The translations under genes were made by a program, and so were the position numbers. The notes beneath the pieces are model-generated. The model saw nothing but the letters and a program-made list of their open reading frames with translations. It searched no databases and was not told the DNA's origin. A stretch of 64,000 nt of DNA from Bufo bufo (lineage: Eukaryota; Chordata; Amphibia; Anura; Bufonidae): NCBI RefSeq assembly GCF_905171765.1, contig NC_053392.1, positions 409,144,366 through 409,208,365 on the forward strand, in the 5' to 3' direction. Within the stretch, counting starts at the first letter, position 1, and each line of letters opens with the position of its first letter. Shown piece after piece: positions 31,399-41,248 of this stretch.

Positions 31399-33471
31399 CT
31401 ATGCTAGGTGTACCTGTGTGTGGTACTTCCGGAAACACTCTCCATAGCATAGGGCAGGGTGGTCAGCACAGTCAGGACAGAAATAGCGGGTGTCACGCCT
31501 TATTCCACTCCTGCTACAGACACGACATCTTTTTCGGGGTGACGGTTGGGTTGAGGTACCAGGAACGACACTGGGGAAATGTCGCTCGTGTAGACGGCTA
31601 ACTACACTGGGGGATGGGGCCACGGAACCTCCTGGGTAAAGGAGGTTCTCGATGATCTCTTCCTGGAATTTGAGGAAAGATCGTGTTCTCCCAGCCTTAC
31701 TGTAGAGAACAAAACTATTGTACAGCGCCAATTGAATTAAATATACAGACACCTTCTTATACCAGCGTCTGGTTCTGCGGGAAACTAAATACGGAGACAA
31801 CATCTGGTCATTGAAGTCCACCCCTCCCATGAGCGCATTATAGTCGTGGACACAGAGGGGCTTTTCAATGACACGGGTTGCTCGCTCAATTTGGATTGTC
31901 GTGTCTGCGTGAATGGAGGAGAGCATGTAAACGTCACGCTTGTCTCTCCATTTCACCGCGAGCAGTTCTTCGTTACACAAGGCAGCCCTCTCCCCCCTTG
32001 CAAGACGGGTGGTTACAAGCCGTTGGGGGAAGCCCACGCGACTAGTTCGCGCGGTGCCACAGGCGCAAATCCGTTCTAGAAACAAATGCCTAAAGAGGCC
32101 CACACTTGTGTAAAAATTGTCCACATAAAGATGGTACCCCTTGCCGAATAAGGGTGACACCAAGTCCCAGACTGTCTTCCCACTGCTCCCCAGGTAGTCA
32201 GGGCAACCGACCGGCTCCAGGGTCTGATCTTTTCCCTCATAGACACGAAATTTGTGGGTATAGCCTGTGGCCCTTTCACAGAGCTTATACAATTTGACCC
32301 CATACCGGGCACGCTTGCTTGGGATGTACTGTTTGAAGCCAAGGCGCCCGGTAAAATGTATTAGGGACTCGTCTACGCAGATGTTTTGCTCGGGGGTATA
32401 CAAATCTGCAAATTTCTGGTTGAAATGGTTTATGAGGGGCCGAATTTTGTGGAGCCGGTCAAAAGCTGGGTGGCCTCTGGGACGGGAGGTGGTGTTGTCG
32501 CTAAAATGCAGGAAACGGAGGATGGCCTCAAATCGTGCCCTGGACATAGCAGCAGAGAACATGGGCATGTGATGAATCGGGTGCGTTGACCAATATGACC
32601 GCAATTCATGCTTTTTTGTCAGGCCCATGTTGAGGAGAAGGCCCAAAAAAATTTTAATTTCGGAAACTTGGACTGGTTTCCACCGGAAAGGCTGGGCATA
32701 AAAGCTTCCCGGGTTGGCGGATATAAATTGTGTGGCATACTGGTTGGTCTCTGCCACGACTAAGTCCAAGAGCTCCGCAGTCAAGAACAGCTCAAAAAAT
32801 CCCAGGGCCGAACCGATTTGAGCCGTCTCAACCCGAACTCCAGACTGGGCGGTGAAAGGGGGAACTACAGGTGCGGCTGAAGTTGGTGACTGCCAATCAG
32901 GGTTTGCCAGCACCTCAGGGATTCTAGGGGCTCTACGGGCCTGTCTTTGCGGTGGCTGCGACGGGGTAACTAGTGCACGTGCCACCGTACCAGCTTCAAC
33001 TGCCCTTCTGGTGCTCGCCACGTCACCATGTTGTACGGCAGTGCTGGTACTAGGTCCAGGGAGGGCTGCGCTGCTGGTGTATGCCTCACCACGTGATCCG
33101 GCAGCGACAGCCCCACTCTGCTGCTCTTGAAGCGGATCCTGCATAACCTGTGGTCTAGCGACATGGGGCCGGGTACGCCTGGTGCTGCCAGGGACCTCCA
33201 CCTCCTCGTCCGAACTTTGGGTCAGAGAGCCACTGCTTTCCACAGGTTCATATTCTGACCCGCTAGATTCATCAGATGAGGGTTCCCACTCCTCATCCGA
33301 CTGGGTCAGAATCCTGTAGGCCTCTTCAGAAGAATACCCCCCTGTTTGACATTTTGGACTACTAAATTTAGGGGTATTCCCTGAGACTACCCAAGAAAAA
33401 AAGCAAACCTGTCTTACAAAGGGGAGGCTAGCGAAGTACCGGAGGCCGCTGCGGTTGATAAAAAATATCAA
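31399..33471 (-). CDS. piggyBac-type transposase (PGBD-like), nearly intact
   Basis: The 690-codon open frame has an acidic, Ser-rich N-terminus (residues 45-95) and a low-complexity linker (100-210). The DDE_Tnp_1_7 catalytic core follows, with aspartates D367 (ICVDES), D451 (LYVDNFYTS) and D552 (GGVDFNDQM). The C-terminal cysteine-rich domain (649-690) reads C649-x2-C652, C665-x2-C668, C675-x3-C679, H684-x3-H688. All hallmarks of an active piggyBac transposase are visible: seamless excision and insertion at TTAA. The first 40 residues look non-native. A better start, ATG at 33352-33350 (M-S-N-R-G), lies in another frame and joins the conserved GYSSEEAYR stretch only if the run of six C (33337-33342, plus strand) were one shorter. 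That is either a real single-base lesion or a sequencing error. Confidence 0.92.
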   Translation of the reverse strand: MIFFINRSGLRYFASLPFVRQVCFFSWVVSGNTPKFSSPKCQTGGYSSEEAYRILTQSDEEWEPSSDESSGSEYEPVESSGSLTQSSDEEVEVPGSTRRTRPHVARPQVMQDPLQEQQSGAVAAGSRGEAYTSSAALPGPSTSTAVQHGDVASTRRAVEAGTVARALVTPSQPPQRQARRAPRIPEVLANPDWQSPTSAAPVVPPFTAQSGVRVETAQIGSALGFFELFLTAELLDLVVAETNQYATQFISANPGSFYAQPFRWKPVQVSEIKIFLGLLLNMGLTKKHELRSYWSTHPIHHMPMFSAAMSRARFEAILRFLHFSDNTTSRPRGHPAFDRLHKIRPLINHFNQKFADLYTPEQNICVDESLIHFTGRLGFKQYIPSKRARYGVKLYKLCERATGYTHKFRVYEGKDQTLEPVGCPDYLGSSGKTVWDLVSPLFGKGYHLYVDNFYTSVGLFRHLFLERICACGTARTSRVGFPQRLVTTRLARGERAALCNEELLAVKWRDKRDVYMLSSIHADTTIQIERATRVIEKPLCVHDYNALMGGVDFNDQMLSPYLVSRRTRRWYKKVSVYLIQLALYNSFVLYSKAGRTRSFLKFQEEIIENLLYPGGSVAPSPSVVSRLHERHFPSVVPGTSTQPSPRKRCRVCSRSGIRRDTRYFCPDCADHPALCYGECFRKYHTQVHLA

Positions 33472-33986
33472 AACTGATTTTTTTATTGCCGCAGTGCGTG
33501 TAAAATGAATGTGCAGTGATCAAAAAATATATATTTTTTGTCACTGCGGTGGGGCGGGCGTGGGTGAACGCACGTGTGGGCGACCGATCAGGCCTGATCG
33601 GGCAAACACTGCGTTTTGGGTGGAGGGCGAACTAAAGTGACACTAATACTATTATAGATCTGACCGTGATCAGTTTTGATCACTTACAGATACTATAAAA
33701 GTACAAATGCTGATTAGCGATACGCTAAACAGCGAATAAAAGTGACTGCGGTGCGGTGGGGTGGGCGCTAACTGACGCTAACTACCTAACCAAGGGGCCT
33801 AAACTATCCCTAAAACCTAACAGCCAATACTAGTGAAAAAAAAAAAGTGACAGTTTACACTGATCACTTTTTTTCCTTTCACTGGTGATTGACAGGGGCG
33901 ATCAAAGGGGTGATCAAAGGGTTAATTGGGGTGCAGGGGGGTGATCTGGGGCTAAGGTGTAGTGTTGGTGCTACTCACAGTTCAGT
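33472..33986. other. 5' leader of piggyBac copy 2
   Basis: Non-coding. Includes AAAAAATATATATTTTTTGT-type AT dyads at 33520-33540 and GATCA-rich phrases (33885-33945: GGGGCGATCAAAGGGGTGAT). The latter correspond to the leader from which the tandem array of copy 1 seems to have expanded. No clear TATA box can be assigned. Confidence 0.5.
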
Positions 33987-34304
33987 CTGCTCCTGTGCTG
34001 GATCCAACCGACGAAAAGGACCAGCACAGGAGCAGAGAAGCCATATAACAGATCATATTTACTAATATGATCTGTTATATGGCTTGTGATTGGATTTTTT
34101 AAAAATCGCCAGCCTGCCAGCCAATGATCGTTGCTGGCAGGCTGGTGACGAACTTGTTCTTTAACTTTTGCCGACCCGCGATGCGCATGCGCGGGCCGGC
34201 TTGGAGCGAAATCTCGCGTCTCGCGAGATGACGCGTATATGCGTGACTGTGCGCAGCGCTGCCACCTCCGGAACGCGAATCTGCGTTAGGCGGTCCGGAG
34301 GTGG
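33987..34304 (-). other. Ladder of five subterminal hairpins at the 5' end of piggyBac copy 2
   Basis: Dyads from the terminus inward: (1) 34294-34304 with 34262-34272 (CCACCTCCGGA, as in copy 1). (2) 34190-34200 with 34170-34180 (GCCGACCCGCG; different from copy 1). (3) 34133-34147 with 34107-34121 (GCCAGCCTGCCAGC, as in copy 1). (4) 34064-34085 with 34038-34059, 22 bp perfect, AGCCATATAACAGATCATAT, unrelated to copy 1. (5) 34021-34035 with 33987-34001, 15 bp perfect, CTGCTCCTGTGCTGG, unrelated to copy 1. Order and approximate spacing are the same as in copy 1. Confidence 0.8.
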
Positions 34305-34479
34305 TTAAAGGCATAACAATAAAAATAAACCTTCCAGCAAAGTTAATCATAGAACTAGATTCAAGTGTAAGGCACTGGCATAGCAACTGCTTCAAGCAAC
34401 ATTATTGAGACGGTAGTAAGAGAGCCCTGTTGCTTGTAATATTGGCTTGTTGTATCACCCAATGTCTCTTCAGGCTGTA

Positions 34480-35450
34480 AGATAAATAGGGTAGAAAGAA
34501 ATAGGAGGACCGGTGGGTGTTGATTACACCTTAAATCCGCCTATTTCTGGAAACCCGTTGTGAGCACCAATAGTGGTTGGTCGCTATGAAGGTATTTTGG
34601 TGTGGTATAGGTTGAAAATGAACATAAACAAACTACATTGGGTCTCAAGTGCCTGGGAGACCGTTAACTGTAGTGTCATACACGCCAATGTGTAGTAGAT
34701 GAATACAGCGAACAAGTTAAAACAAATAAGTAAAATTTGTTTAAAAGGATGCATGTATCATAAAAATACTATAGTATCGTATACTTCTTTACTCACTTCA
34801 CGAGGGGGGTGGTTTACCAGGATAAGCACAATACACCTGTAAACCAAACACCCCCCCAGCCTGGATCGCTTCTAGAATCTTACAAGATGAAGGCAGCCAA
34901 TCACACGGGTGCTTCTGTTCACTTGTCTTTATTAGGGTATATATCCGGCTCAACGCGTTTCGGGACAGGCACGTCCCTTTATCAGCTCCTGATGAAGGGA
35001 CGTGCCTGTCCCGAAACGCGTAAGTTGTAAGATTCTAGAAGCGATCCAGGCTGGAGGGGTGTTTGGTTTACAGGTGTATTATGCTTATCCTGGTAAACCA
35101 CCCCCCTCGTGAAGTGAGTAAAGACGTATACGATACTATAGTATTTTTATGATGCATGTATCCTTTTAAAAGAATTTTACTTATTTGTTTTAACTTGTTC
35201 GCTGTATTCATCTAATACACATTGGCGTGTATGACACTACAGTTAACGGTCTCCCAGGCACTTGAGACCCAATGTAGTTTGTTTATGTTCATTTTTATCT
35301 GTATTTCTAACAAACCTATACCACACCAAAATACCTTCATAGCGACCAACCACTATTGGTGCTCACAACGGGTTTCCAGAAATAGGATGATTTAAGGTGT
35401 TATCAACACCCACCGGTCCTCCTATTTCCTTCTACCCTATTTATCTTACA
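34480..35450. repeat. Inverted twin repeat, arms about 400-480 bp, hammerhead-like centre
   Basis: The left arm (about 34480-34890) contains ACCGGTGGGTGTTGATTACA, GGTGTGGTATAGG and GGATGCATGTATCATAAAAA. These are mirrored in the right arm (about 35025-35450) as TATCAACACCCACCGGT, CCTATACCACACC and TTTTTATGATGCATGTATCC. A unique segment and two opposed hammerhead-like motifs lie between. Inference: two copies of a short non-autonomous retroelement inserted tail-to-tail, the arrangement also seen for the Penelope-like element at 48395-51244. Confidence 0.75.
34941..35022. ncRNA. Pair of opposed hammerhead-like motifs
   Basis: Plus strand: CTGATGA (34989-34995), stem II GGGAC...GTCCC (34997-35001 with 35008-35012), GAAA (35013-35016), then CGCGTA. 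Minus strand, mirrored: CTGATAA (34985-34979), the same stem II, GAAA, then CGCGTTGAG. The plus copy has a perfect CUGANGA core and stem II, but I see no convincing stem I complement next to the cleavage site. The minus copy has one core change (A for G). Probably decayed hammerheads. Confidence 0.4.
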
Positions 35451-35454
35451 CATG

Positions 35455-36294
35455 CGGACACTCTAGTCTGCTTGGCAAACCCTTGAGCAGCCTACCTACC
35501 ACTCTGTCTTCTCCACATTACTCCTACAACCCCCTGGCGCCTCAAGTTTTTCAGATCCGGTGGAGTCCTTTCCATCAGATTTGACTAACCCTCAAACCTT
35601 CTTTCTTCAGGCTGTAGTCATTGATACTGCTCTTACATTCCCTGTAAATGTTTTTATATATCTTCCTCTCCTCTGCAAAAATTCTCCTGAATCAGATTTT
35701 TTTTCAAATTCAGGTTGAATTTATTTTATAGAATCAATTTGCACATCTCTAGTGGTAACTCATCTCATTTCACTACATGTAGAAGCCATATATTGAGGTT
35801 TCTGTCATATCCCATACTATTGATATTAGACTTTACAAGCAAATCTGACTGCAGATTCACTCACATATTTACATATTTTGTTAGAATTTTATATATACTT
35901 AATGTTGGTCCTCTCACTCAGTCCTAACAGTGATGCCATGGTTCTCTGCTTTCTTCTGCTGGTTGCATTGGGTTATCCTCTGACAACCCCTGACTTGGGT
36001 ACAGACTCTACTGCAGTTGTTCTGCCACCAATCGATTACTATTTTGGGGACCACAAAATGGACATCTGACTAGGAAAGCTAATATCTCCTTGTGGGGGTA
36101 AAGGGTGGGATAAGATTCCTTAGACTTTGCACCCCAGTCTAGCCAGCCCCAAATATCAATTGAGGCTTCTCCATCAAGAAACTTTACACCTAGTAGAATA
36201 AACATTATGGCAGTCACCAGTTGATTAATCCTCAATTCTTCTAGTAATAGAATAAAACCATCAGAGTATCCAACAGCAGGTTACAGAGACTTAA
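35455..36294. other. No gene recognised
   Basis: Pyrimidine-rich and AT-rich sequence. The frame at 35878-36069 starts with hydrophobic codons but has no family motif. No repeat termini visible. Confidence 0.4.
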
Positions 36295-36692
36295 GGCCCC
36301 TTTACACTGGCTGAGAATTAGCCAGATAATCGCTAGCAAGCATTCATAGGAATGCTCGTTAGTGATTATCTGCCGGTTTAAAGGTGCCGGTGATTACCCG
36401 ATGAATGAGTGAAACACTTTTTCATGGGGGAGTATGATCGTTTGTGTGGACATCAAATTATAGTTTGGTGGCAGCAGATCATGCTGTCTGAACACGTTCT
36501 GCTGCCAACAAACAATGATTCTGTATGGGAAAAAGCAATGGCATTAGCAATCACCCCCCTCCCCCTACATACTGTGGAGGAGATATCTGCATCTAAATGC
36601 GGCAGTCTCCTTCACTGACAAGCAGGCATTTGTTGGAAAGTATTGCTTTCTTCCTGATAATCGCCTGCTAAATTGTTCAGTGTAAAAGGGCC
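36295..36692. mobile_element. MITE with GGCCCCTTTACACTG ends
   Basis: The left end GGCCCCTTTACACTGGCTGA (36295) pairs with the right end TTCAGTGTAAAAGGGCC (ending 36692). The inner dyads are CCAGATAATCGCTAGC versus TGATAATCGCCTGC and GCATTCATAGGAATGC. No coding capacity. Confidence 0.65.
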
Positions 36693-37655
36693 AGACATAT
36701 GCTAAACATAATAGTGAACAAATTATTGCAAAAGATGAAGGTATATTCCTTCACTTACAGGCAGGCTGTACCAGGTGATTCTTCTATACAATATAATCTC
36801 TGGATTTCTTCCATGCATCTCACTTATATGCTGAATCAGTCTGAGCACACGTTTTCCAAAGATTAATGATTATCTAATGGGTCTTTCTTTTAAATGAATT
36901 AGTTAAAAGTACTGTAATTGGGTAAATAAGAGTCATAAATATATTTTAAAAAAGCAGGAACATGCAAAATTATTTGCCTCGTTTCTCTAGGTTGCAGCAT
37001 CATCCTTGAATTGTGGTGTTTTAAACAGTTTAACCAATAAAGACGTATTGTATTTTAGTATTTTCCAGCCGGAGTATTATGGTCATGGTTGCTTGATAGC
37101 TACTAATGTGTTTTCTTTTTATCTCAATATCTCAATATGTAGGGTATGTGTTCATTGGGCCATGGAACATGAATATTGGAAGTCCATTCTTCCTATGAGA
37201 CTATCATCAATACCAGCCTTGTGTGGGACTCGTGATAGATATAATAATACTAATTAATTCATGTAATTACACATTTTCTGGGTATAACACACAATTGCCC
37301 CCTTTTTTTTGGTATTTGCTATCACTTATTTGTTGATGTGTTGGGGGTGGGGATGGATGTGCTGGCTGTTGGGGACATGCATCCCTATTCCCACAGATCT
37401 CCGAATATACTTATATAGATTCTTTATATTTTTTCTTTAATTTTTCTCACTTGCATTTTTGTTTTATTTTTACACATTTGGATTGTGCTGGACTTTTATT
37501 ATGTGTTCAGCATAATGGTACACCAATTGATGGAGGTGTGAATTCACTGTTTAACAATGTATTGCCATCTTAAGAAGAACAAAATAATGTATTGTCATCT
37601 TGAGAAGAACAAAATAATTTGGATATAATTTGCACTACACATTATGTTACCACAT

Positions 37656-37698
<43 letters not shown>

Positions 37699-37861
37699 AT
37701 TTGTAGAGTTTTATGCTCACTAAAGTTTTTTATGAAAACATTTCTTTCCCCTGTATATACTATGTATACTTATTTTCATTACACAATAATTGTGTGGTAT
37801 TGTTATCACTTATTATTTGTAGATTTCTTTATGATCACTAAAGTCCTCTATGCAAGAGAAG
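36693..37861. other. No gene recognised; CA/TA microsatellite
   Basis: AT-rich DNA. A (CA)n then (TA)n microsatellite lies at about 37655-37692. ATTGTATTGCCATCTTAAGAA and its near-copy are tandemly duplicated at 37555-37612. No gene. Confidence 0.5.
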
Positions 37862-37863
37862 TA

Positions 37864-39444
37864 CACTGCTCAAAAAAATAAAGGGAACACTTAAACAACA
37901 CAATGTAACTTCAAGTCAATCACACTTCTGTGAAATCAAACTGTCCACTTAGGAAGCAACACTGAGTGACAATCAATTTCACATGCTGTTGTGAAAATGG
38001 GATAGACAACAGGTGGAAATTATAGGCAATTAGCAAGACACCCCCAATAAAGAAGTGGTTCTGCAGGTGGTGATCACAGACCACTTCTCAGTTCCTATGC
38101 TTCCTGGCTGATTTTTTGGTCACTTTTGAATGCTGGCGGTGCTTTCACTCTAGTGGTAGCATGAGACGGAGTCTACAACCCACACAAGTGGCTCAGGTAC
38201 TGCAGCTTATCCAGGATGGCACATCAATGCGAGCTGTGGCAAGAAGGTTTGCTGTGTCTGTCAGAGTAGTGTCCAGAGCATGGAGGCGCTACCAGGAGAC
38301 AGGCCAGTACATCAGGAGACGTGGAGGAGGCCGTAGGAGGGCAACAACCCAGCAGCAGGACCGCTACCTCCGCCTTTGTGCAAGGAGGAACAGGAGGAGC
38401 ACTGCCAGAGCCCTGCAAAATGACCTCCAGCAGGCCACAAATGTGCATGTGTCTGCTCAAACGGTCAGAAACAGACTCCATGAGGGTGATATGAGGGCCC
38501 GACGTCCACAGGTGGGGGTTGTGCTTACAGCCCAACACCGTGCAGGACATTTGGCATTTGCCAGAGAACACCAAGATTGGCAAATTCGCCACTGGCACCC
38601 TGTGCTCTTCACAGATGAAAGCAGGTTCACACTGAGCACATGTGACAGACGTGACAGAGTCTGGAGACGCCGTGGAGAACGTTCTGCTGCCTGCAACATC
38701 CTCCAACATGACCGGTTTGGCATTGGGTCAGTAATGGTGTGGGGTGGCATTTCTTTGGAGGGCCGCACAGCCCTCCATGTGCTCGCCAGAGGTAGCCTGA
38801 CTGCCATTAGGTACCGAGATGAGATCCTCAGACCCCTTGTGAGACCATATGCTGGTGCGGTTGGCCCTGGGTTCCTCCTAATGCAAGACAATGCTAGACC
38901 TTATGTGGCTGAAGTGTGTCAGCAGTTCCTGCAAGACGAAGGCATTGATGCTATGGACTGGCCCGCCCGTTCCCCAGACCTGAATCCAATTGAGCACATC
39001 TGGGACATCATGTCTCGCTCTATCCACCAACGTCACATTGCACCACAGACTGTCCAGGAGTTGGCAGATGCTTTAGTCCAGGTCTGGGAGGAGATCCCTC
39101 AGGAGACCGTCTGCCACCTCATCAGGAGCATGCACAGGCATTGTAGGAAGGTCATACAGGCAAGTGGAGGCCACACACACTACTGAGCCTCATTTTGACT
39201 TGTTTTAAGGACATTACATCAAAGTTGGATCAGCCTGTAGTGTGTTTTTCCACTTTAATTTTGAGTGTGACTCCAAATCCAGACCTCCATTGGTTGAAAA
39301 ATTTGATTTTCATTTTTAATTTTTGTGTGATTTTGTTGTCAGCACATTCAACTATGTAAAGAACAAAGTATTTCAGAAGAATATTTAATTAATTCAGATC
39401 TAGGATGTGTTATTTTTGTGTTCCCTTTATTTTTTTGATCAGTG
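37864..39444 (+). mobile_element. Intact Tc1-type transposon (1.58 kb)
   Basis: The termini CACTGCTCAAAAAAATAAAG (37864) and CTTTATTTTTTTGATCAGTG (ending 39444) are inverse except for one base (GCTC/GATC). They are flanked by TA at 37862-37863 and 39445-39446. The full-length transposase frame is open. From memory, elements with these termini are shared by many teleosts and lampreys, for which horizontal transfer has been argued. That link would need a database search. Confidence 0.92.
38161..39186 (+). CDS. Tc1-like DD34E transposase, uninterrupted
   Basis: A 341-codon protein if started at MRRSLQPTQ; the frame is open 15 codons further upstream (to 38116), but 341 residues fits the family length. 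It has two N-terminal helix-turn-helix domains (about residues 1-110: [20 protein letters not shown], then [10 protein letters not shown]). Between them is a basic hook or nuclear-localisation-like stretch (RRRGGGRRR). The catalytic triad is D152 (FTDESRF), D243 (MQDNARPY) and E278 ([10 protein letters not shown]), with exactly 34 residues between the last two. The usual RPH after QDNA is RPY. No stop or frameshift is visible, and both TIRs are present. Role: TA-specific cut-and-paste transposition. This is the best candidate in the window for a currently functional transposase. Confidence 0.93.
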   Translation: MRRSLQPTQVAQVLQLIQDGTSMRAVARRFAVSVRVVSRAWRRYQETGQYIRRRGGGRRRATTQQQDRYLRLCARRNRRSTARALQNDLQQATNVHVSAQTVRNRLHEGDMRARRPQVGVVLTAQHRAGHLAFAREHQDWQIRHWHPVLFTDESRFTLSTCDRRDRVWRRRGERSAACNILQHDRFGIGSVMVWGGISLEGRTALHVLARGSLTAIRYRDEILRPLVRPYAGAVGPGFLLMQDNARPYVAEVCQQFLQDEGIDAMDWPARSPDLNPIEHIWDIMSRSIHQRHIAPQTVQELADALVQVWEEIPQETVCHLIRSMHRHCRKVIQASGGHTHY

Positions 39445-39449
39445 TATAT

Positions 39450-40400
39450 TCTTTTATATATAATGTATATAGTCACTGTTACTATATGCACAATCTGCAT
39501 TTGACGATATGTTGTAGAGAAACATGCCGAACCCTTTGCATACATCTGTGTAATGATTTGATGAAATAACATGCTGTATCTTAGGCATATTTTTATGCAA
39601 TGAATGTAAAATCTACCTTGGGTCCCTTGATATGATGTACATAGATGACGAGCATGTACACTATATGTTTGGGCTGGGTGACACCTATTCCCTCATCCAA
39701 GATGGGGCTCGCAGAGCGCGGGTCCTTCGAGGCTCTGACGCGGGACGTTCTGTGCTCTAAGGAGCGTGGCCGTATTTCGTCATCGCTGCGACCACGTACG
39801 CAGGCACCGGCGGTGTGCGGCGAGTCGCGCGCCACATATATAAGCGATGCCAACTATTTAAATCGGAACAGGTGAGGACGTGTGTCATCCAGCCCACTTT
39901 TTAGCTTAGCTATCATTTATTGGTTCAATATAAGATACTCCGCCCACTCTCCAGGCCATATATACCCGGCTGTTTGATTGATATTATAACCCCTTGAAAA
40001 AGCTGACGGCGAAACGCGCGTCGGGGCACAGTCTGACGGTGGTGTGGTAGATACTTGGGTCAGTATGCTAGGTTTTATGCCAACTATATGATATTGATGT
40101 ATGGCAATGTGCGTCTTAATGTCCATGTGATCCAGGATCGGAAGTCTGACTCTGTGACCTCTATACCTTGTGGACAGGACAGCACTTTCTGTATGCACTG
40201 CTCCTACTATCCCTTATGTATTATTGCACTTGCACTGTTATATGTATGAATTGTAACTACCATACACCCAACGTCTGAGAAGGATTTTAAATGTTCTTAA
40301 TTTATGTGAGGCCAGATTTTTGTAACTCCAGTAGTACCTAATAAAATTGATGATTATTTAAATACAATTGTTGGTGGAGTTAGGATTTGTGATTAAGTTA
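39450..40400. other. Hammerhead-containing non-coding repeat, otherwise no gene
   Basis: A segment with a GC-rich block (39700-39840) and the degenerate hammerhead motif at 39990-40025. It closes with AT-rich sequence. It resembles the 46860-48380 region in layout (GC-rich block, then CTGACGGCGAAACGCGCGTC-like text, then AT-rich tail). I could not define target duplications. Confidence 0.4.
39990..40025 (+). ncRNA. Degenerate hammerhead-like motif
   Basis: CCC (39990-39992) can pair with GGG (40023-40025) as stem I. The core reads CTTGAAA instead of CTGANGA. Stem II GC...GC is short, GAAA is at 40011-40014, and CGCGCGTC supplies the self-complementary stem III and the GTC triplet (40020-40022). 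Only the 3' half matches the consensus, so I expect it to be inactive. Confidence 0.4.
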
Positions 40401-40649
40401 TGATCTATATATCTGAGTATTGGTTCAAACATTAGTGATTTTGGGTCACTGATATAGTAAGTAAAAAGGGAAATATTTATTGGTTGTATACAAAATTGTA
40501 TACCCCCACCCATGCCTTCCACCTATCTTCCTCTTGTCCCAGGTGAAAAGATGAAAGGTGAAGAAAACAAAAACAAATCTGTGTCAACTTTTTAAAGAGA
40601 GTGTTATATTTCTTCCGATATAATTTTTTTTACCAAGGTAAAGTGCCAA

Positions 40650-40915
40650 AGTGCTCAGGCCTCTGCATAACTTTTGCTCTTGCTGCCACCGGCTGTACGA
40701 CATACTTTAATCTACACCAGCTCCCTTGCTTGCGTAGTTTAAGGCCAATGATGAATGAGATGGGCTGGTTGTCCCACCCTGTTCCTCGCCCACGCCACAC
40801 CCCTTTTTTCCACCACTTTGCAAAAGTGGCGTGAGCGGGGTAACGTCACAGATTTTGCCACGAAACCTGCTATCTAAATAGGCCAAAAAGTGGCGTATGA
40901 TACATAATAACTGAC
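40650..40915. mobile_element. Fragment of GGGGTCATTTATTAA-type MITE
   Basis: AGGCCTCTGCATAACTTTTG, ACACCAGCTCCCTTGCTTGC, GCCCACGCCACACCCCTTTT and AGGCCAAAAAGTGGCGTATG follow the same order as in 51855-52126. Both ends are truncated or diverged (right end CTGACCACCTATG instead of TGACCCCCTATG). Confidence 0.6.
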
Positions 40916-41248
40916 CACCTATGTAACTATCTATAAAAGGGTATGGCCTGATGATGTGTCTAGCCACATGTGGCCAAGCTATGCCCACTCACAGCAACCA
41001 ATGTGTGTACAATTTGACCGCAAAATCATGTGGTCATTGGTTTCTGTGGGTGGGTGTGGCTTGGTCACATGCAGCCAGTTGCAATGTTGGGCTATACCCT
41101 AACACACATTAATCCATCCTCCCCACGATCTAGGTAAGCATTTTAGGTTTAGATAGTCTTCAGTAGGTAAATCTAGCATAGATAAAATTAAGGCAATGAT
41201 GATAAAGCGTATTTTATTTTTATTTTTATAATTGTGAATGAATTAATA

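Larger units (their letters stand above)
26725..34308 (-). mobile_element. piggyBac-type transposon, copy 2 (7.6 kb), transposase-bearing
   Basis: Bounded by TTAA at 26725-26728 and 34305-34308. The transposase-side (5') end is on the right (GGTCCGGAGGTGG then TTAA), and the 3' end is on the left (TCACCTCAGCCCCCAG). Both match copy 1 in inverse orientation. In the left terminus the first base inside TTAA is T where copy 1 has C. From the 5' end the order is hairpin ladder, leader, 690-codon transposase frame, a 0.9-kb spacer, about 3 kb of alternating palindromic repeats and a 0.5-kb conserved 3' end. The 4.7 kb of non-coding DNA 3' of the transposase is much more than usual for piggyBac elements (inference from family knowledge). 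Confidence 0.9.

Noticed and set aside
38224..38891. Minus-strand frames of 161 and 144 codons opposite the intact Tc1 transposase
   Set aside because: They are shadows of the transposase coding strand with no motif of their own.
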